48,421 nucleotides of DNA, from positions 1 to 48,421 of the forward strand of contig JANQJF010000084.1 of assembly GCA_028281765.1 (NCBI GenBank), read 5' to 3'. The notes beneath the pieces were generated by a model. That model did no database searches and had not been told where the DNA came from. It saw only the letters and a program-made list of their open reading frames with translations. The position numbers were made by a program, and so were the translations under genes. Source of the DNA: Planctomycetota bacterium. GTDB taxonomy: Bacteria; Planctomycetota; UBA1135; UBA2386. Positions within the stretch are counted from its first letter, which is position 1. Every line of letters starts with the position of its first letter. Of this stretch, positions 34,754 to 42,122 are shown piece after piece.

Positions 34754-34781
34754 CGGCCGGGACGCGCCGCCATCGTGACAT

Positions 34782-34794
34782 ATTATGCCATAAT
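34782..34794. promoter_or_regulatory. AT-rich palindrome, candidate activator site
   Basis: ATTATG-C-CATAAT is a perfect inverted repeat in an AT-rich patch of an otherwise GC-rich region. It lies about 105 bases upstream of the sigma-54-type promoter, a usual distance for an enhancer-binding site. The activator is unknown. Confidence 0.45.
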
Positions 34795-34898
34795 GGCGCT
34801 CACCCTCCTCACGAATCGCCCGGAGAAATTCATGATAATCTGCCGCAAGTCACTGATAACACGGTAACTATAGGCGCTTCCCGAGATCTCTCGCCGTT

Positions 34899-34915
34899 TT
34901 GGCACACCCGTTGCT
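34899..34915 (+). promoter_or_regulatory. Sigma-54 (-24/-12) promoter of hsp20
   Basis: TTGGCACACCCGTTGCT matches the sigma-54 consensus TGGCAC-N5-TTGC(A/T) at every conserved base, with the GG and GC dinucleotides correctly spaced. The expected start of transcription would be near 34925, giving a leader of about 50 bases before the hsp20 ATG at 34977. Confidence 0.8.
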
Positions 34916-34976
34916 CTCTCCCTCCTCATCGCCGGCATCACTCCCGATCCCGGCACCTGAGAGACACAGAGCAACT

Positions 34977-35417
34977 ATGCAGAACCCACTGACCACCCGT
35001 TCGACCCGCCGCACCCACGGCGCGACTTCGCCCTTCTCGCTGTTCGACAAGTTCTTCGGCGAGTTCTTCACCGACCCGGTCACGAGCTCCGGCATCCACT
35101 CGCCGCCGGTGGACATCTTCGAAACCGACGAGGCGCTGACGCTCGAGTTCGAGCTGCCGGGCGTCGACGAGTCCTCGATCGACATCGAGGTCGTCGGCAA
35201 CCAGCTCTCGCTGAAAGCGACTCGGGCCGGTCTGGCCGAGGACGTGCGCCGCTACGCCACCGAGCACCGACGCGGTGACCTGTCGCGACGCATCGTCCTG
35301 CCACGTGGCCTCGACACCGAAGGCATCGAGGCGAGCTGGAGCAACGGCGTGCTGACCCTGAGCGTCCCGAAGGCCGCCGAGGCGAAGGCACGCAAGATCG
35401 AAATCCGCGGCAGCTGA
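34977..35417 (+). CDS. Small heat-shock protein (Hsp20 / alpha-crystallin family)
   Basis: 146 residues from the ATG at 34977. The alpha-crystallin domain covers about 45-135: PPVDIFETDEALTLEFELPG, then the strand IDIEVVGNQLSLKATR, FSRR-equivalent LSRRIVLPRGLDTEGI and the signature ASWSNGVLTLSVPK, which matches the A-x-x-x-n-G-v-L motif. The N-terminal arm has SLFDKFFGEFF. These proteins form oligomers that hold unfolding proteins in the cytoplasm. It has its own intergenic region with a consensus sigma-54 promoter and an upstream palindrome, and a hairpin follows the gene, so it is probably a single-gene unit. No CIRCE operator was seen. Confidence 0.95.
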   Translation: MQNPLTTRSTRRTHGATSPFSLFDKFFGEFFTDPVTSSGIHSPPVDIFETDEALTLEFELPGVDESSIDIEVVGNQLSLKATRAGLAEDVRRYATEHRRGDLSRRIVLPRGLDTEGIEASWSNGVLTLSVPKAAEAKARKIEIRGS

Positions 35418-35443
35418 GCGGATTGAGCGGGTTCAGCCCCAAA

Positions 35444-35470
35444 TCCGGGCGGACGATGGCTCCGCCCGGA
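35444..35470 (+). terminator. Hairpin, probable terminator of hsp20
   Basis: A perfect 10-bp stem TCCGGGCGGA/TCCGCCCGGA with a seven-base loop lies 27 bases after the hsp20 stop. No U run follows on the plus strand (AAACCCC), so termination is likely but not certain. Confidence 0.5.
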
Positions 35471-35492
35471 AACCCCGCATATCCTACGTTCA

Positions 35493-36236
35493 GTGTCCCA
35501 GTCGACGTTGGTTCTGATCCCCGCCCACAACGAGGCCCCGACTATCGGCGCGGTTCTCGACGGGATTCGAACCCACCTACCGGACGCGGACATCCTCGTC
35601 ATCGATGACTGCAGCGGGGACGGGACGGGCGCGATCGTGCGCCAGCACGGTGCGCTGACCGTGCGTCACACGTTCAACCTGGGCTACGGCGCCGCCCTGC
35701 AGACCGGCTACCACTACGCGATGCGGCACGGCTACGAGCGCATCGTGCAGATGGACGGCGACGGCCAGCACGACCCGAAGTCGCTGCCGGACCTGATGGC
35801 GCCGCTCGAGAACGGCTACGACGTCGTCGTCGGCACGCGCTATCGCCGCGGCAACGCGCCCGCGCAGAGCTTCTCCCGCCGCGTCGGCACGAAGCTGTTC
35901 GCCTGGATCGTGACGAAGTGGACGGGAATCGAGATCACCGACCCGACCTCCGGCTACCAAGCGATGACCCGCCGCGCCCTGCGCGAGGTCGCGCACGAGA
36001 GCTTTCCCGAGGACTACCCGGATGCGGACGTCCTCATCGGACTGCACCGCAACGGCATCCGCCTGACCGAGACGCCCGTCGACATGCACGAACGCATCGC
36101 GGGCGTCAGCATGCACCGCGGCAGCCGCGTCGCGTTCTACGCCTACAAGATGGCGCTGACGCTTCCGCTGCTGCCGATTCGACGGCGCGCGCTCTTCCGT
36201 GACGGCCGGCGCGAAACGCCGGTGGAGGCGACGTGA
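35493..36236 (+). CDS. GT2 polyprenyl-phosphate glycosyltransferase (DPM1-like)
   Basis: 247 residues from a GTG. The GT-A core is typical of dolichyl/undecaprenyl-phosphate mannosyl or glucosyl transferases: LVLIPAHNEAPTIGAVLDG, ILVIDDCSGDGTG, NLGYGAALQTGYHYA, QMDGDGQHDP (DxD) and DPTSGYQAMTRRAL. It lacks extra membrane helices at the C-terminus, apart from a weakly hydrophobic YKMALTLPLLPI. It would load a sugar onto a lipid carrier for surface glycan assembly. It is coupled to the DUF2304 gene by a GTGA/TGATG overlap, a pairing often seen for this type of enzyme. Confidence 0.92.
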   Translation: MSQSTLVLIPAHNEAPTIGAVLDGIRTHLPDADILVIDDCSGDGTGAIVRQHGALTVRHTFNLGYGAALQTGYHYAMRHGYERIVQMDGDGQHDPKSLPDLMAPLENGYDVVVGTRYRRGNAPAQSFSRRVGTKLFAWIVTKWTGIEITDPTSGYQAMTRRALREVAHESFPEDYPDADVLIGLHRNGIRLTETPVDMHERIAGVSMHRGSRVAFYAYKMALTLPLLPIRRRALFRDGRRETPVEAT

Positions 36237-36775
36237 TGCTGTCGATCCAAGGACCGTCGAACCAACCCGGGTCGACGCAGTTCCCCGCCCCCGAATCCCT
36301 GCAGGTGCTGCCGCCGCAGCAGCAGACCGTCGCGATCCTCCTCGCGATCGGCATTCTCGTCGTCGTGCTCGAACTCGTGCGCAAGCGCAAGCTGCGCGAG
36401 GAGTATTCGATCCTGTGGGTCGTCACCGCGGTGCTCCTGCTCGCGATGGCGATCGAGAACAACCTTCTGACGTTCTTCCAGCGCGCGGTCGGCGCGGTGC
36501 TGCCGGTGTCCGCGCTGTTCTTCGGCGCGCTGCTCTTCCTGATGCTCGTCGCGCTGCAGTACTCCGTCCGCCTCTCGAAGCTCACGGCGCGCAACAAGAC
36601 GCTGTGCCAGAAGATGGCTCTGCTCGAGAAGGACATCGAAGAGCTGCGCCGACGGACGAATCGGCACGCCGAGGACCCGCCGGAGCCGGGCTCGGACGTG
36701 ACGCCGGAGCCCGCGACCACCGAGTCGGCGACGCCACTCAAGCGAACACGCAAGACCAAGACCGAGGCTTCCTGA
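36233..36775 (+). CDS. DUF2304 membrane protein
   Basis: 180 residues (GTG at 36233; the ATG at 36236 is equally possible). Three hydrophobic segments (TVAILLAIGILVVVLELVR, YSILWVVTAVLLLAMAI and VSALFFGALLFLMLVALQYS) carry the DUF2304 pattern RKRKLREEYSILW. A cytoplasmic coiled segment (KMALLEKDIEELRRRTN) and a Pro/Thr-rich basic tail follow. DUF2304 proteins accompany polyprenyl-phosphate glycosyltransferases, and this one directly follows such a gene with overlapping codons. Their exact role is unknown; assisting or anchoring the transferase is inferred. Confidence 0.88.
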   Translation: MMLSIQGPSNQPGSTQFPAPESLQVLPPQQQTVAILLAIGILVVVLELVRKRKLREEYSILWVVTAVLLLAMAIENNLLTFFQRAVGAVLPVSALFFGALLFLMLVALQYSVRLSKLTARNKTLCQKMALLEKDIEELRRRTNRHAEDPPEPGSDVTPEPATTESATPLKRTRKTKTEAS

Positions 36776-36790
36776 GCCCGCACCCCCCCG

Positions 36791-38317
36791 ATGAACGACT
36801 TCCTGAGTCCACTCGGTATCGAGGCGACCAATCCCGGCGGCTACGACGGAACGTGGATCCGCACCGACGGTGAAGTGATCCAGTCCCACTCCCCCGCAAC
36901 CGGCCAAGCCATCGGCGGCGTCACCATGTGTGGCCGAGTCGAATACGAGCGCGTCATGCAGGCGGCGATCGACGCGCAGCGCCGCTGGCGCGAAGTGCCG
37001 GCCCCGATCCGCGGCGAGTACGTCCGCAAGATCGGCCTCGCGTTCCGCGAGATGAAGGAACCGCTCGGCGCGATCGTCACGGCGGAGTGCGGCAAGATCT
37101 ACCAAGAGGGCCTCGGCGAGATCCAGGAGTGCGTCGACATCGCGGACTTCGCGGTCGGCCTGTCGCGGCAGCTCTACGGCCTGACGATGCCGTCAGAACG
37201 CTCGCAGCACTCGATGCGCGAGACCTGGCACCCGCTCGGCACGATCGGTGTCATCACCGCGTTCAACTTCCCGGCAGCCGTCTGGGCTTGGAACGCGATG
37301 GTGTCGCTCGTCTGCGGCAACGCACAGATCTGGAAGCCCTCGCTCAAGACGCCGCTGACCGCGATCGCGATGACCAAGGTCGCCGCCAAGGTGCTCGAAG
37401 AGGACGGCTTTGGCGCCCTGATCGGTCTGATCATCGGCAGCGACGACGAAGTCGGCTCCGCGATGCTCGACGACAAGCGCCTCCCGTTGATCTCGGCGAC
37501 CGGCTCGACCCGCATGGGTCGCATCGTCGGCGAGCGCGTCGGCAAGCGACTCGGCCGTTCGCTCCTCGAGCTCGGTGGCAACAACGCGATCATCGTCATG
37601 GACGACGCGGACCTCGACCTCGCGGTGCGCGGCATCGTGTTCGGCGCGGTCGGCACCGCGGGCCAGCGCTGCACGACGACGCGTCGCATCCTGGTGCACG
37701 AGTCGATCGCGGCCGACCTCGAGCAACGCCTGGTCGACGCCTACAAGACCGTCAGCATCGGCAACCCCCTGTCCGAGGACACTCTGATGGGCCCGCTGAT
37801 CGACAAGGACGCCGTCACGATGTTCCAGAACGCGGTCGCGGCCGCGCGCGAACAGGGCGGTGAGGTGCTGACCGGCGGCGACGTGCACCCGATGTTCGGC
37901 GACGAAGCCGGCGGCCACTACGTGCAGCCCACGATCGTGCGCGCGCGCCACGACATGCCGATCGTGCACGAGGAGACCTTCGCGCCGATCCTCTACGTCA
38001 TCCCGATCCAAGACGTCGAGCAGGCGATCGAGTGGCAGAACGACGTGCCACAGGGCCTGAGCTCGTCGATCTTCACGCTGAACGCGCGCCACGCCGAGCG
38101 CTTCCTGTCTGCCGTCGGCTCCGACTGCGGCATCGCGAACGTCAACATCGGCACCTCCGGCGCCGAGATCGGCGGCGCGTTCGGCGGCGAGAAGGACACC
38201 GGCGGCGGCCGCGAGTCGGGCTCCGACTCGTGGAAGGCCTACATGCGCCGTCAGACCAGCACCGTCAACTGGGGCACCGAGCTGCCGCTCGCGCAGGGTA
38301 TCCAGTTCGGTTCATGA
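36791..38317 (+). CDS. ALDH7-type aldehyde dehydrogenase (piperideine-6-carboxylate / aminoadipate-semialdehyde dehydrogenase)
   Basis: 508 residues. It oxidises aldehydes with NAD(P)+. Motifs are ITAFNFPAAVWAWN, SATGSTRMG, LLELGGNNAII (general-base glutamate) and the nucleophile in GTAGQRCTTTRR. The end (FGGEKDTGGGRESGSDSWK, MRRQTSTVNWG, LPLAQGI) is characteristic of the ALDH7A/antiquitin and AmaB group, which turns alpha-aminoadipic semialdehyde (piperideine-6-carboxylate) into alpha-aminoadipate in lysine breakdown. The substrate is inferred from subgroup likeness. It overlaps the homoserine kinase gene by four bases (ATGA), so both are in one operon with the two glycan genes upstream. Confidence 0.92.
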   Translation: MNDFLSPLGIEATNPGGYDGTWIRTDGEVIQSHSPATGQAIGGVTMCGRVEYERVMQAAIDAQRRWREVPAPIRGEYVRKIGLAFREMKEPLGAIVTAECGKIYQEGLGEIQECVDIADFAVGLSRQLYGLTMPSERSQHSMRETWHPLGTIGVITAFNFPAAVWAWNAMVSLVCGNAQIWKPSLKTPLTAIAMTKVAAKVLEEDGFGALIGLIIGSDDEVGSAMLDDKRLPLISATGSTRMGRIVGERVGKRLGRSLLELGGNNAIIVMDDADLDLAVRGIVFGAVGTAGQRCTTTRRILVHESIAADLEQRLVDAYKTVSIGNPLSEDTLMGPLIDKDAVTMFQNAVAAAREQGGEVLTGGDVHPMFGDEAGGHYVQPTIVRARHDMPIVHEETFAPILYVIPIQDVEQAIEWQNDVPQGLSSSIFTLNARHAERFLSAVGSDCGIANVNIGTSGAEIGGAFGGEKDTGGGRESGSDSWKAYMRRQTSTVNWGTELPLAQGIQFGS

Positions 38318-39246
38318 CGGACGAAGAGTTCACCTTCGAAGTCCCGGCCACGACGGCACACCTCGGGCCGGGCTTCGGCGTGCTCGGACTCGCGCTCGAC
38401 GTCAAGTTCACCGTGACGGTGCGCAAGTCGGACGTCGACGACTTCGTCGTCGAGCGACTCGGCGACTCCGTCGGCACCGCGCTCGACCTCCGCCACGACG
38501 CGATCCTGCGCGGGCTGCGCGCCGCGCGCGATCGCTGGAAGATCAAGATGCCGACCGGACTCGCGATCACGGTCGAAGGACGCGCGCCGCGCGGCTGCGG
38601 CCTCGGCACGAACTCCGCCGACTTCGCCGCCGGCATCGGCACGGCGCTGCGCTACGCGAAGACCCAGCCGACCGCAGACGAAGCGCTCGAACTCGTCGTC
38701 GAACTCGGCAGCGACCCGGGCCACGGCGCCGCCGCGCTGATCGGCGGACTCGCGATCGGCGTGCACGAAGCCATCGACGCGCCAACACCGAAGTTCCGCG
38801 TGCTGCGCGAACCGATCCACCACGAGTGGCGACTCGCCATTGTCGCGCCCCAGGTGCAGACCACGACGGCCGACGTCCACCGCGTCGTCCCCGCGAGCCT
38901 CGCGCACGGCATCGTGTCCCGCACGAGCGGCCGACTCGTCGGCCTCCTGCGCGCCCTCGCGACCGGCGACGAAGACCTCCTCGGCTACTGCCTCGTCGAC
39001 GAGTCGCACGTCCCCTTCCGACTCGGCGTCGCCCCCGGGATGTCGAAGGCCATCGACGCCGCCCGCGAAGCCGGCGCCGCCGGCGCGACGATCTCCGGCC
39101 ACGGTCCCGCCCTCGTCGCCCTCACGACCGACGAATCGAAGTGCGAAGCGATCGAGGCCGCGATGGTCGCGGCGTTCGAGGCCGAGGGAGTAGAGACGTC
39201 GACGCGGATTTGCCAGACGGATGGAACGGGGGCGCTGCCGGGTTAG
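38314..39246 (+). CDS. thrB: Homoserine kinase (GHMP family)
   Basis: 310 residues. It phosphorylates homoserine in threonine synthesis. The N-terminus (FEVPATTAHLGPGFGVLGLAL) is the typical ThrB start. The ATP-binding GHMP motif is PRGCGLGTNSADFAAG, where the usual G-L-G-S-S-S/A is GLGTNSA. The third motif is ATISGHGPALVAL. HGAAALIGGL and the QTTTADVHRVVP segment also fit. The Asn within the phosphate loop is slightly unusual, so a related GHMP kinase with a different alcohol substrate cannot be excluded. It is the last gene of the operon and is convergent with the methyltransferase gene. Confidence 0.88.
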   Translation: MTDEEFTFEVPATTAHLGPGFGVLGLALDVKFTVTVRKSDVDDFVVERLGDSVGTALDLRHDAILRGLRAARDRWKIKMPTGLAITVEGRAPRGCGLGTNSADFAAGIGTALRYAKTQPTADEALELVVELGSDPGHGAAALIGGLAIGVHEAIDAPTPKFRVLREPIHHEWRLAIVAPQVQTTTADVHRVVPASLAHGIVSRTSGRLVGLLRALATGDEDLLGYCLVDESHVPFRLGVAPGMSKAIDAAREAGAAGATISGHGPALVALTTDESKCEAIEAAMVAAFEAEGVETSTRICQTDGTGALPG

Positions 39247-39270
39247 CAGGTCACACCGACATGCTGAGGG

Positions 39271-40038
39271 TCAGCTGGGCCGGCGAGAACCCCGTTCAGG
39301 CTCCGGCGTTGCAGCGACCCTCTGCAAACAGTAGCGGAAGCTCGTCCAGTCAGGTCCCGCCGCATCGTCGGCCTGCACTTGCGTGATGACACCACCTGCC
39401 GCTTCCACCACTCGCTGCACTACGGCCCTGGGGACACCGAACATGTCCATGACGGGCCTGCGTCGAAGCGCTTGCCATCTCACGAATCCCCAGCGCAACA
39501 GCCGCCGCCACATCGTGTGCGAACGACGTCGTGTATCGGCGACTTGAAACACGGCAGCGCCACCTGGCCGCAAGACTCGTACGAACTCCCGGATGTACCG
39601 AACCGCGAGCTCGGGCTCCATGTGTTGAAGCGTGATGTTCGAGTAGACGAAGTCGAAGTGCTCGTCCGGAAACAGGCCGAGATCCGGCCGTGTATTGAGA
39701 TGGTACGAACAGCGGCCGCCGTGCCTGTTGAACTCTCGAGCCTGCGCGATCATCGGCTCGGCGATGTCGACACCGTCGACCTCTTCGAAGTGAGCCGCGA
39801 GCGCTTGCGACAAGCGACCGACGCCGCAACCGAAGTCCAGAGCGCGCCCGAAGGTGATCGACACCGACTCCGCGGCCTCCCCGAGCACACGACCGACTTC
39901 CTCAGCCCCCGTCGCCATGAAGTCATCCACATCCCATCGCCCCCCACGCTTGTCCTCGTGGCTGAGGATGGCCCAGAGCGGGTCTTCCTGACCGAGCTGG
40001 GTCCAGTTGCTGGCGACACGATCCGTATCGATGCTCAT
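39271..40038 (-). CDS. Class I SAM-dependent methyltransferase
   Basis: 255 residues. Motif I is RALDFGCGVGRLSQALAAHF (about 65-84), followed by VDGVDIAEPMIAQA, FDFVYSNITLQHMEP and the LRPGGAAVFQVAD segment, a standard Methyltransf_11 layout. The N-terminus (WTQLGQEDPLWAIL) matches a subgroup often found in polysaccharide clusters. The C-terminal region (RRRSHTMWRRLLRWGFVRWQ) is strongly basic. The substrate is unknown. It is a single minus-strand gene whose upstream region holds the hairpin array at 40128-40405. Confidence 0.88.
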   Translation of the reverse strand: MSIDTDRVASNWTQLGQEDPLWAILSHEDKRGGRWDVDDFMATGAEEVGRVLGEAAESVSITFGRALDFGCGVGRLSQALAAHFEEVDGVDIAEPMIAQAREFNRHGGRCSYHLNTRPDLGLFPDEHFDFVYSNITLQHMEPELAVRYIREFVRVLRPGGAAVFQVADTRRRSHTMWRRLLRWGFVRWQALRRRPVMDMFGVPRAVVQRVVEAAGGVITQVQADDAAGPDWTSFRYCLQRVAATPEPERGSRRPS

Positions 40039-40127
40039 CAGTCACTGCTATCGGAGGTTCCGCGGTTCGCCTTGATGGGAGTCGAGGCGGAAGTTCCGGG
40101 GGAGTCGCCCCAGACCTCGACGAGCTC

Positions 40128-40405
40128 AGACCCCACAGCGGGGGGTCTGGGGGCAAAGCCCCCAGTTAGCGAGCAAAGCAAGCGTAGCCATCGTTCGCCC
40201 GAGATCGCCCGCCTGCCTAACGAGCCACCGCGCTCAACCACCGCTGGTTCACGGCTGCTTCCCTCAATGGAATCCGCCTGGGGGTCCGGGGGGGGGCGGC
40301 AGCCCCCCGCGCAGGCGCTCGGCGCCTGCGCTACGCAGTGCCGAGACTACGTGGGGGTCTGGGGGAGCAGTCGCTCCCCCAGGGGTGAGGCGCGAAGCGC
40401 CTCAC
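40128..40405. repeat. Array of six GC-rich perfect hairpins
   Basis: Six inverted repeats with short loops follow one another: 40128-40148 (AGACCCC), 40147-40165 (CTGGGGGC), 40291-40308 (GGGGGGC), 40309-40331 (GCGCAGGCGC), 40360-40381 (TGGGGGAGC) and 40385-40405 (GTGAGGCGC). All arms are perfect, 7-10 bp, with loops of 3-7 bases. The stretch 40039-40413 holds no gene. The arrangement resembles REP/BIME-type palindromes. None has a U run placed to end the adjacent genes. Confidence 0.85.
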
Positions 40406-40413
40406 AAAAAACT

Positions 40414-40486
40414 TGGGCCGTGCTGGATTCGAACCAGCGACTTCGACCTTGTGACGATCGCACTCTACCAACTGAGTTAACGGCCC
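40414..40486 (-). tRNA. tRNA-Val (anticodon CAC)
   Basis: A complete 73-base cloverleaf on the minus strand: acceptor GGGCCGT/ACGGCCC, D-stem ACTC/GAGT with loop AGTTGGTA, anticodon stem CGATC/GGTCG with loop GTCACAA giving anticodon CAC for GUG codons, and T-stem GCTGG/CCAGC with loop TTCGAAT. The discriminator is A. The CCA end is not encoded, so it must be added after transcription. No obvious terminator follows in its direction. Confidence 0.95.
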
Positions 40487-40523
40487 TCAGTGGGCGGCCA
40501 CCGTAGCAACCGCCCGGCGCGAG

Positions 40524-41987
40524 TCAACAGCCGACCGTCGGGACCGCGGCGGCCTCCGGGACCTCGATCACGAAGCAGGCACCGCCCAGCGGGGAGTCCT
40601 CGCAGCGGATCGATCCACCCAGCTCCTCCAGGATCCGGACGCAGATGGCGAGCCCCATGCCCGTGCCCGAAGGCTTGTCGACGAGGCAGTCGCCGAGCTG
40701 GGTGAGGTGCCCGAAGATGACCTCGCGCTGCTCTTCCGGGACGCCCGGGCCACAATCGTGGATCCGCGTCTCGGTCATGCCCCCGCGCGCCGCGAACTCG
40801 ACGCGGACTTGGCCGCCACGCTCGGAGAACTTCAGCGCGTTGTCGAGGACGCTCGCGAACACCTGCTGGAGTCGAGTCCGATCCGCCCGCGCAATCGCGC
40901 CGGACTCGCCTTGCAGCTCGACGGCGAGCTCTTCGGCGGCCGTCCGCTCTGCGAAGGCGGCGATGCAGCCCTGCAGCGTCTCCCCGAGGTCGACGTCCTC
41001 GAGGTTCCACTCGACCTTGCCGGTCTCGAGCTTCGAGTACTCGAGCACGTTGTCGACGAGGCGATGCAGTCGCTTGCTCTCGGTCTGGATGATGCCGAGG
41101 AATTCGCGCGACTCCGGGTCCTGGTCGGTCATCGACGTCAAGATCTCGGTGTAAGCGAGAATGTTCGTCAGCGGCGTGCGCAGCTCGTGCGACACCGACG
41201 ACAGGAACTCGTCTTTGAGGGCCGCGACCTCGTGACTCTTGGTCACGTCGGTCATGACGACCAGGGTGCCGAAGTTCGAACCGCCGACCTGGGTTTCGAC
41301 CGGGATCACCGCGATGTCGAAGATCCCGTTACCGTGCTGGACGCCCTCGCTGAACTCGCGCTTGGAGTCCCCGCCGAGCACCGGCTCGAGCATCCCCGAC
41401 AGCACCGCACCGAACTCTTCGGGGAACGTATCCCCGACCGGCGCGCCTTCGATCCGCGAGACGCCCTCCGCCATCAGCTCTCGAGCCGACGGGTTCGCAA
41501 GCACGATATCGCCGCGACGCCCCACCACGATCACTCCCTCGGAAAGGGAGCGCAGCACCGCGTGAATCCGATCGAACGCGGCCTCGACCGACATCAGCTT
41601 GGCCTGACTCAGCGCCTGGCTCTCGATCGCGTCACTGAGGGAATGATTGAGTCGCCGCAGCAGATTGCGCACGACCTGGGCGCCCGCATCGGGCACGCGA
41701 CGATCCTTGTCGCCGGCGCGCATCCGATCGACGACCACCCCCGCGATGAACAGGGGAGACGTGAACTCCCGATGGATCCGACGGCAGATCCGGCGCCACC
41801 AGAAGAAGGACACCAAGAAGGTGATCGCTGCGGCCCCGCCGATCCAGTTCGCATCGTAGCGGCCGATCGCAACGACGAGTCCGGCCGGCAACAGCAGACT
41901 CGTGGCGAACACAGGGAAGTTCCCAGGGCGCCAGGCTACGGATTCTGCCGTCGGGGCGTTTGCGTGCGCTTTGGGTCGGTCAGCCAT
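40524..41987 (-). CDS. Membrane sensor histidine kinase with PAS domain
   Basis: 487 residues from the ATG at 41987. Two membrane helices (PVFATSLLLPAGLVVAIG, about 25-42, and IGGAAAITFLVSFFWW, about 49-64) lie close together, with almost no extracytoplasmic loop. A linker with HAMP-like helices leads to a PAS domain at about 138-250 (EGVIVVGRRGDIVLANPSA). The phosphoacceptor is H267 in SSVSHELRTPLTN. The ATPase has the N box (VFASVLDNALKFSE), HDCGPGVPEEQR and GTGMGLAICVRILEELGG. No response regulator is adjacent, so it is an orphan here. A signal in the membrane or cytoplasm is likely. Confidence 0.93.
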   Translation of the reverse strand: MADRPKAHANAPTAESVAWRPGNFPVFATSLLLPAGLVVAIGRYDANWIGGAAAITFLVSFFWWRRICRRIHREFTSPLFIAGVVVDRMRAGDKDRRVPDAGAQVVRNLLRRLNHSLSDAIESQALSQAKLMSVEAAFDRIHAVLRSLSEGVIVVGRRGDIVLANPSARELMAEGVSRIEGAPVGDTFPEEFGAVLSGMLEPVLGGDSKREFSEGVQHGNGIFDIAVIPVETQVGGSNFGTLVVMTDVTKSHEVAALKDEFLSSVSHELRTPLTNILAYTEILTSMTDQDPESREFLGIIQTESKRLHRLVDNVLEYSKLETGKVEWNLEDVDLGETLQGCIAAFAERTAAEELAVELQGESGAIARADRTRLQQVFASVLDNALKFSERGGQVRVEFAARGGMTETRIHDCGPGVPEEQREVIFGHLTQLGDCLVDKPSGTGMGLAICVRILEELGGSIRCEDSPLGGACFVIEVPEAAAVPTVGC

Positions 41988-42122
41988 CGAACACTTGCAG
42001 GCTTCCTCTATCGACACGGGAGGCGCTCGGCTTGACCGATCGGGTTTCCCCAGTCCGGGTCCAGCCGTGTCCCGTTTTTCGCCGATACACGCGAGGTACC
42101 GCGTCTTCGTCGGAACACTGCT

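Noticed and set aside
34754..34976. CIRCE (HrcA) operator upstream of hsp20
   Set aside because: The TTAGCACTC-N9-GAGTGCTAA pattern is absent; a sigma-54 promoter is present instead.
40128..40405. CRISPR array
   Set aside because: The six palindromes differ from each other in sequence and spacing, and no repeat-spacer periodicity or cas gene exists.
40385..40413. Rho-independent terminator for tRNA-Val
   Set aside because: In the direction of the tRNA the T run comes before the hairpin rather than after it.
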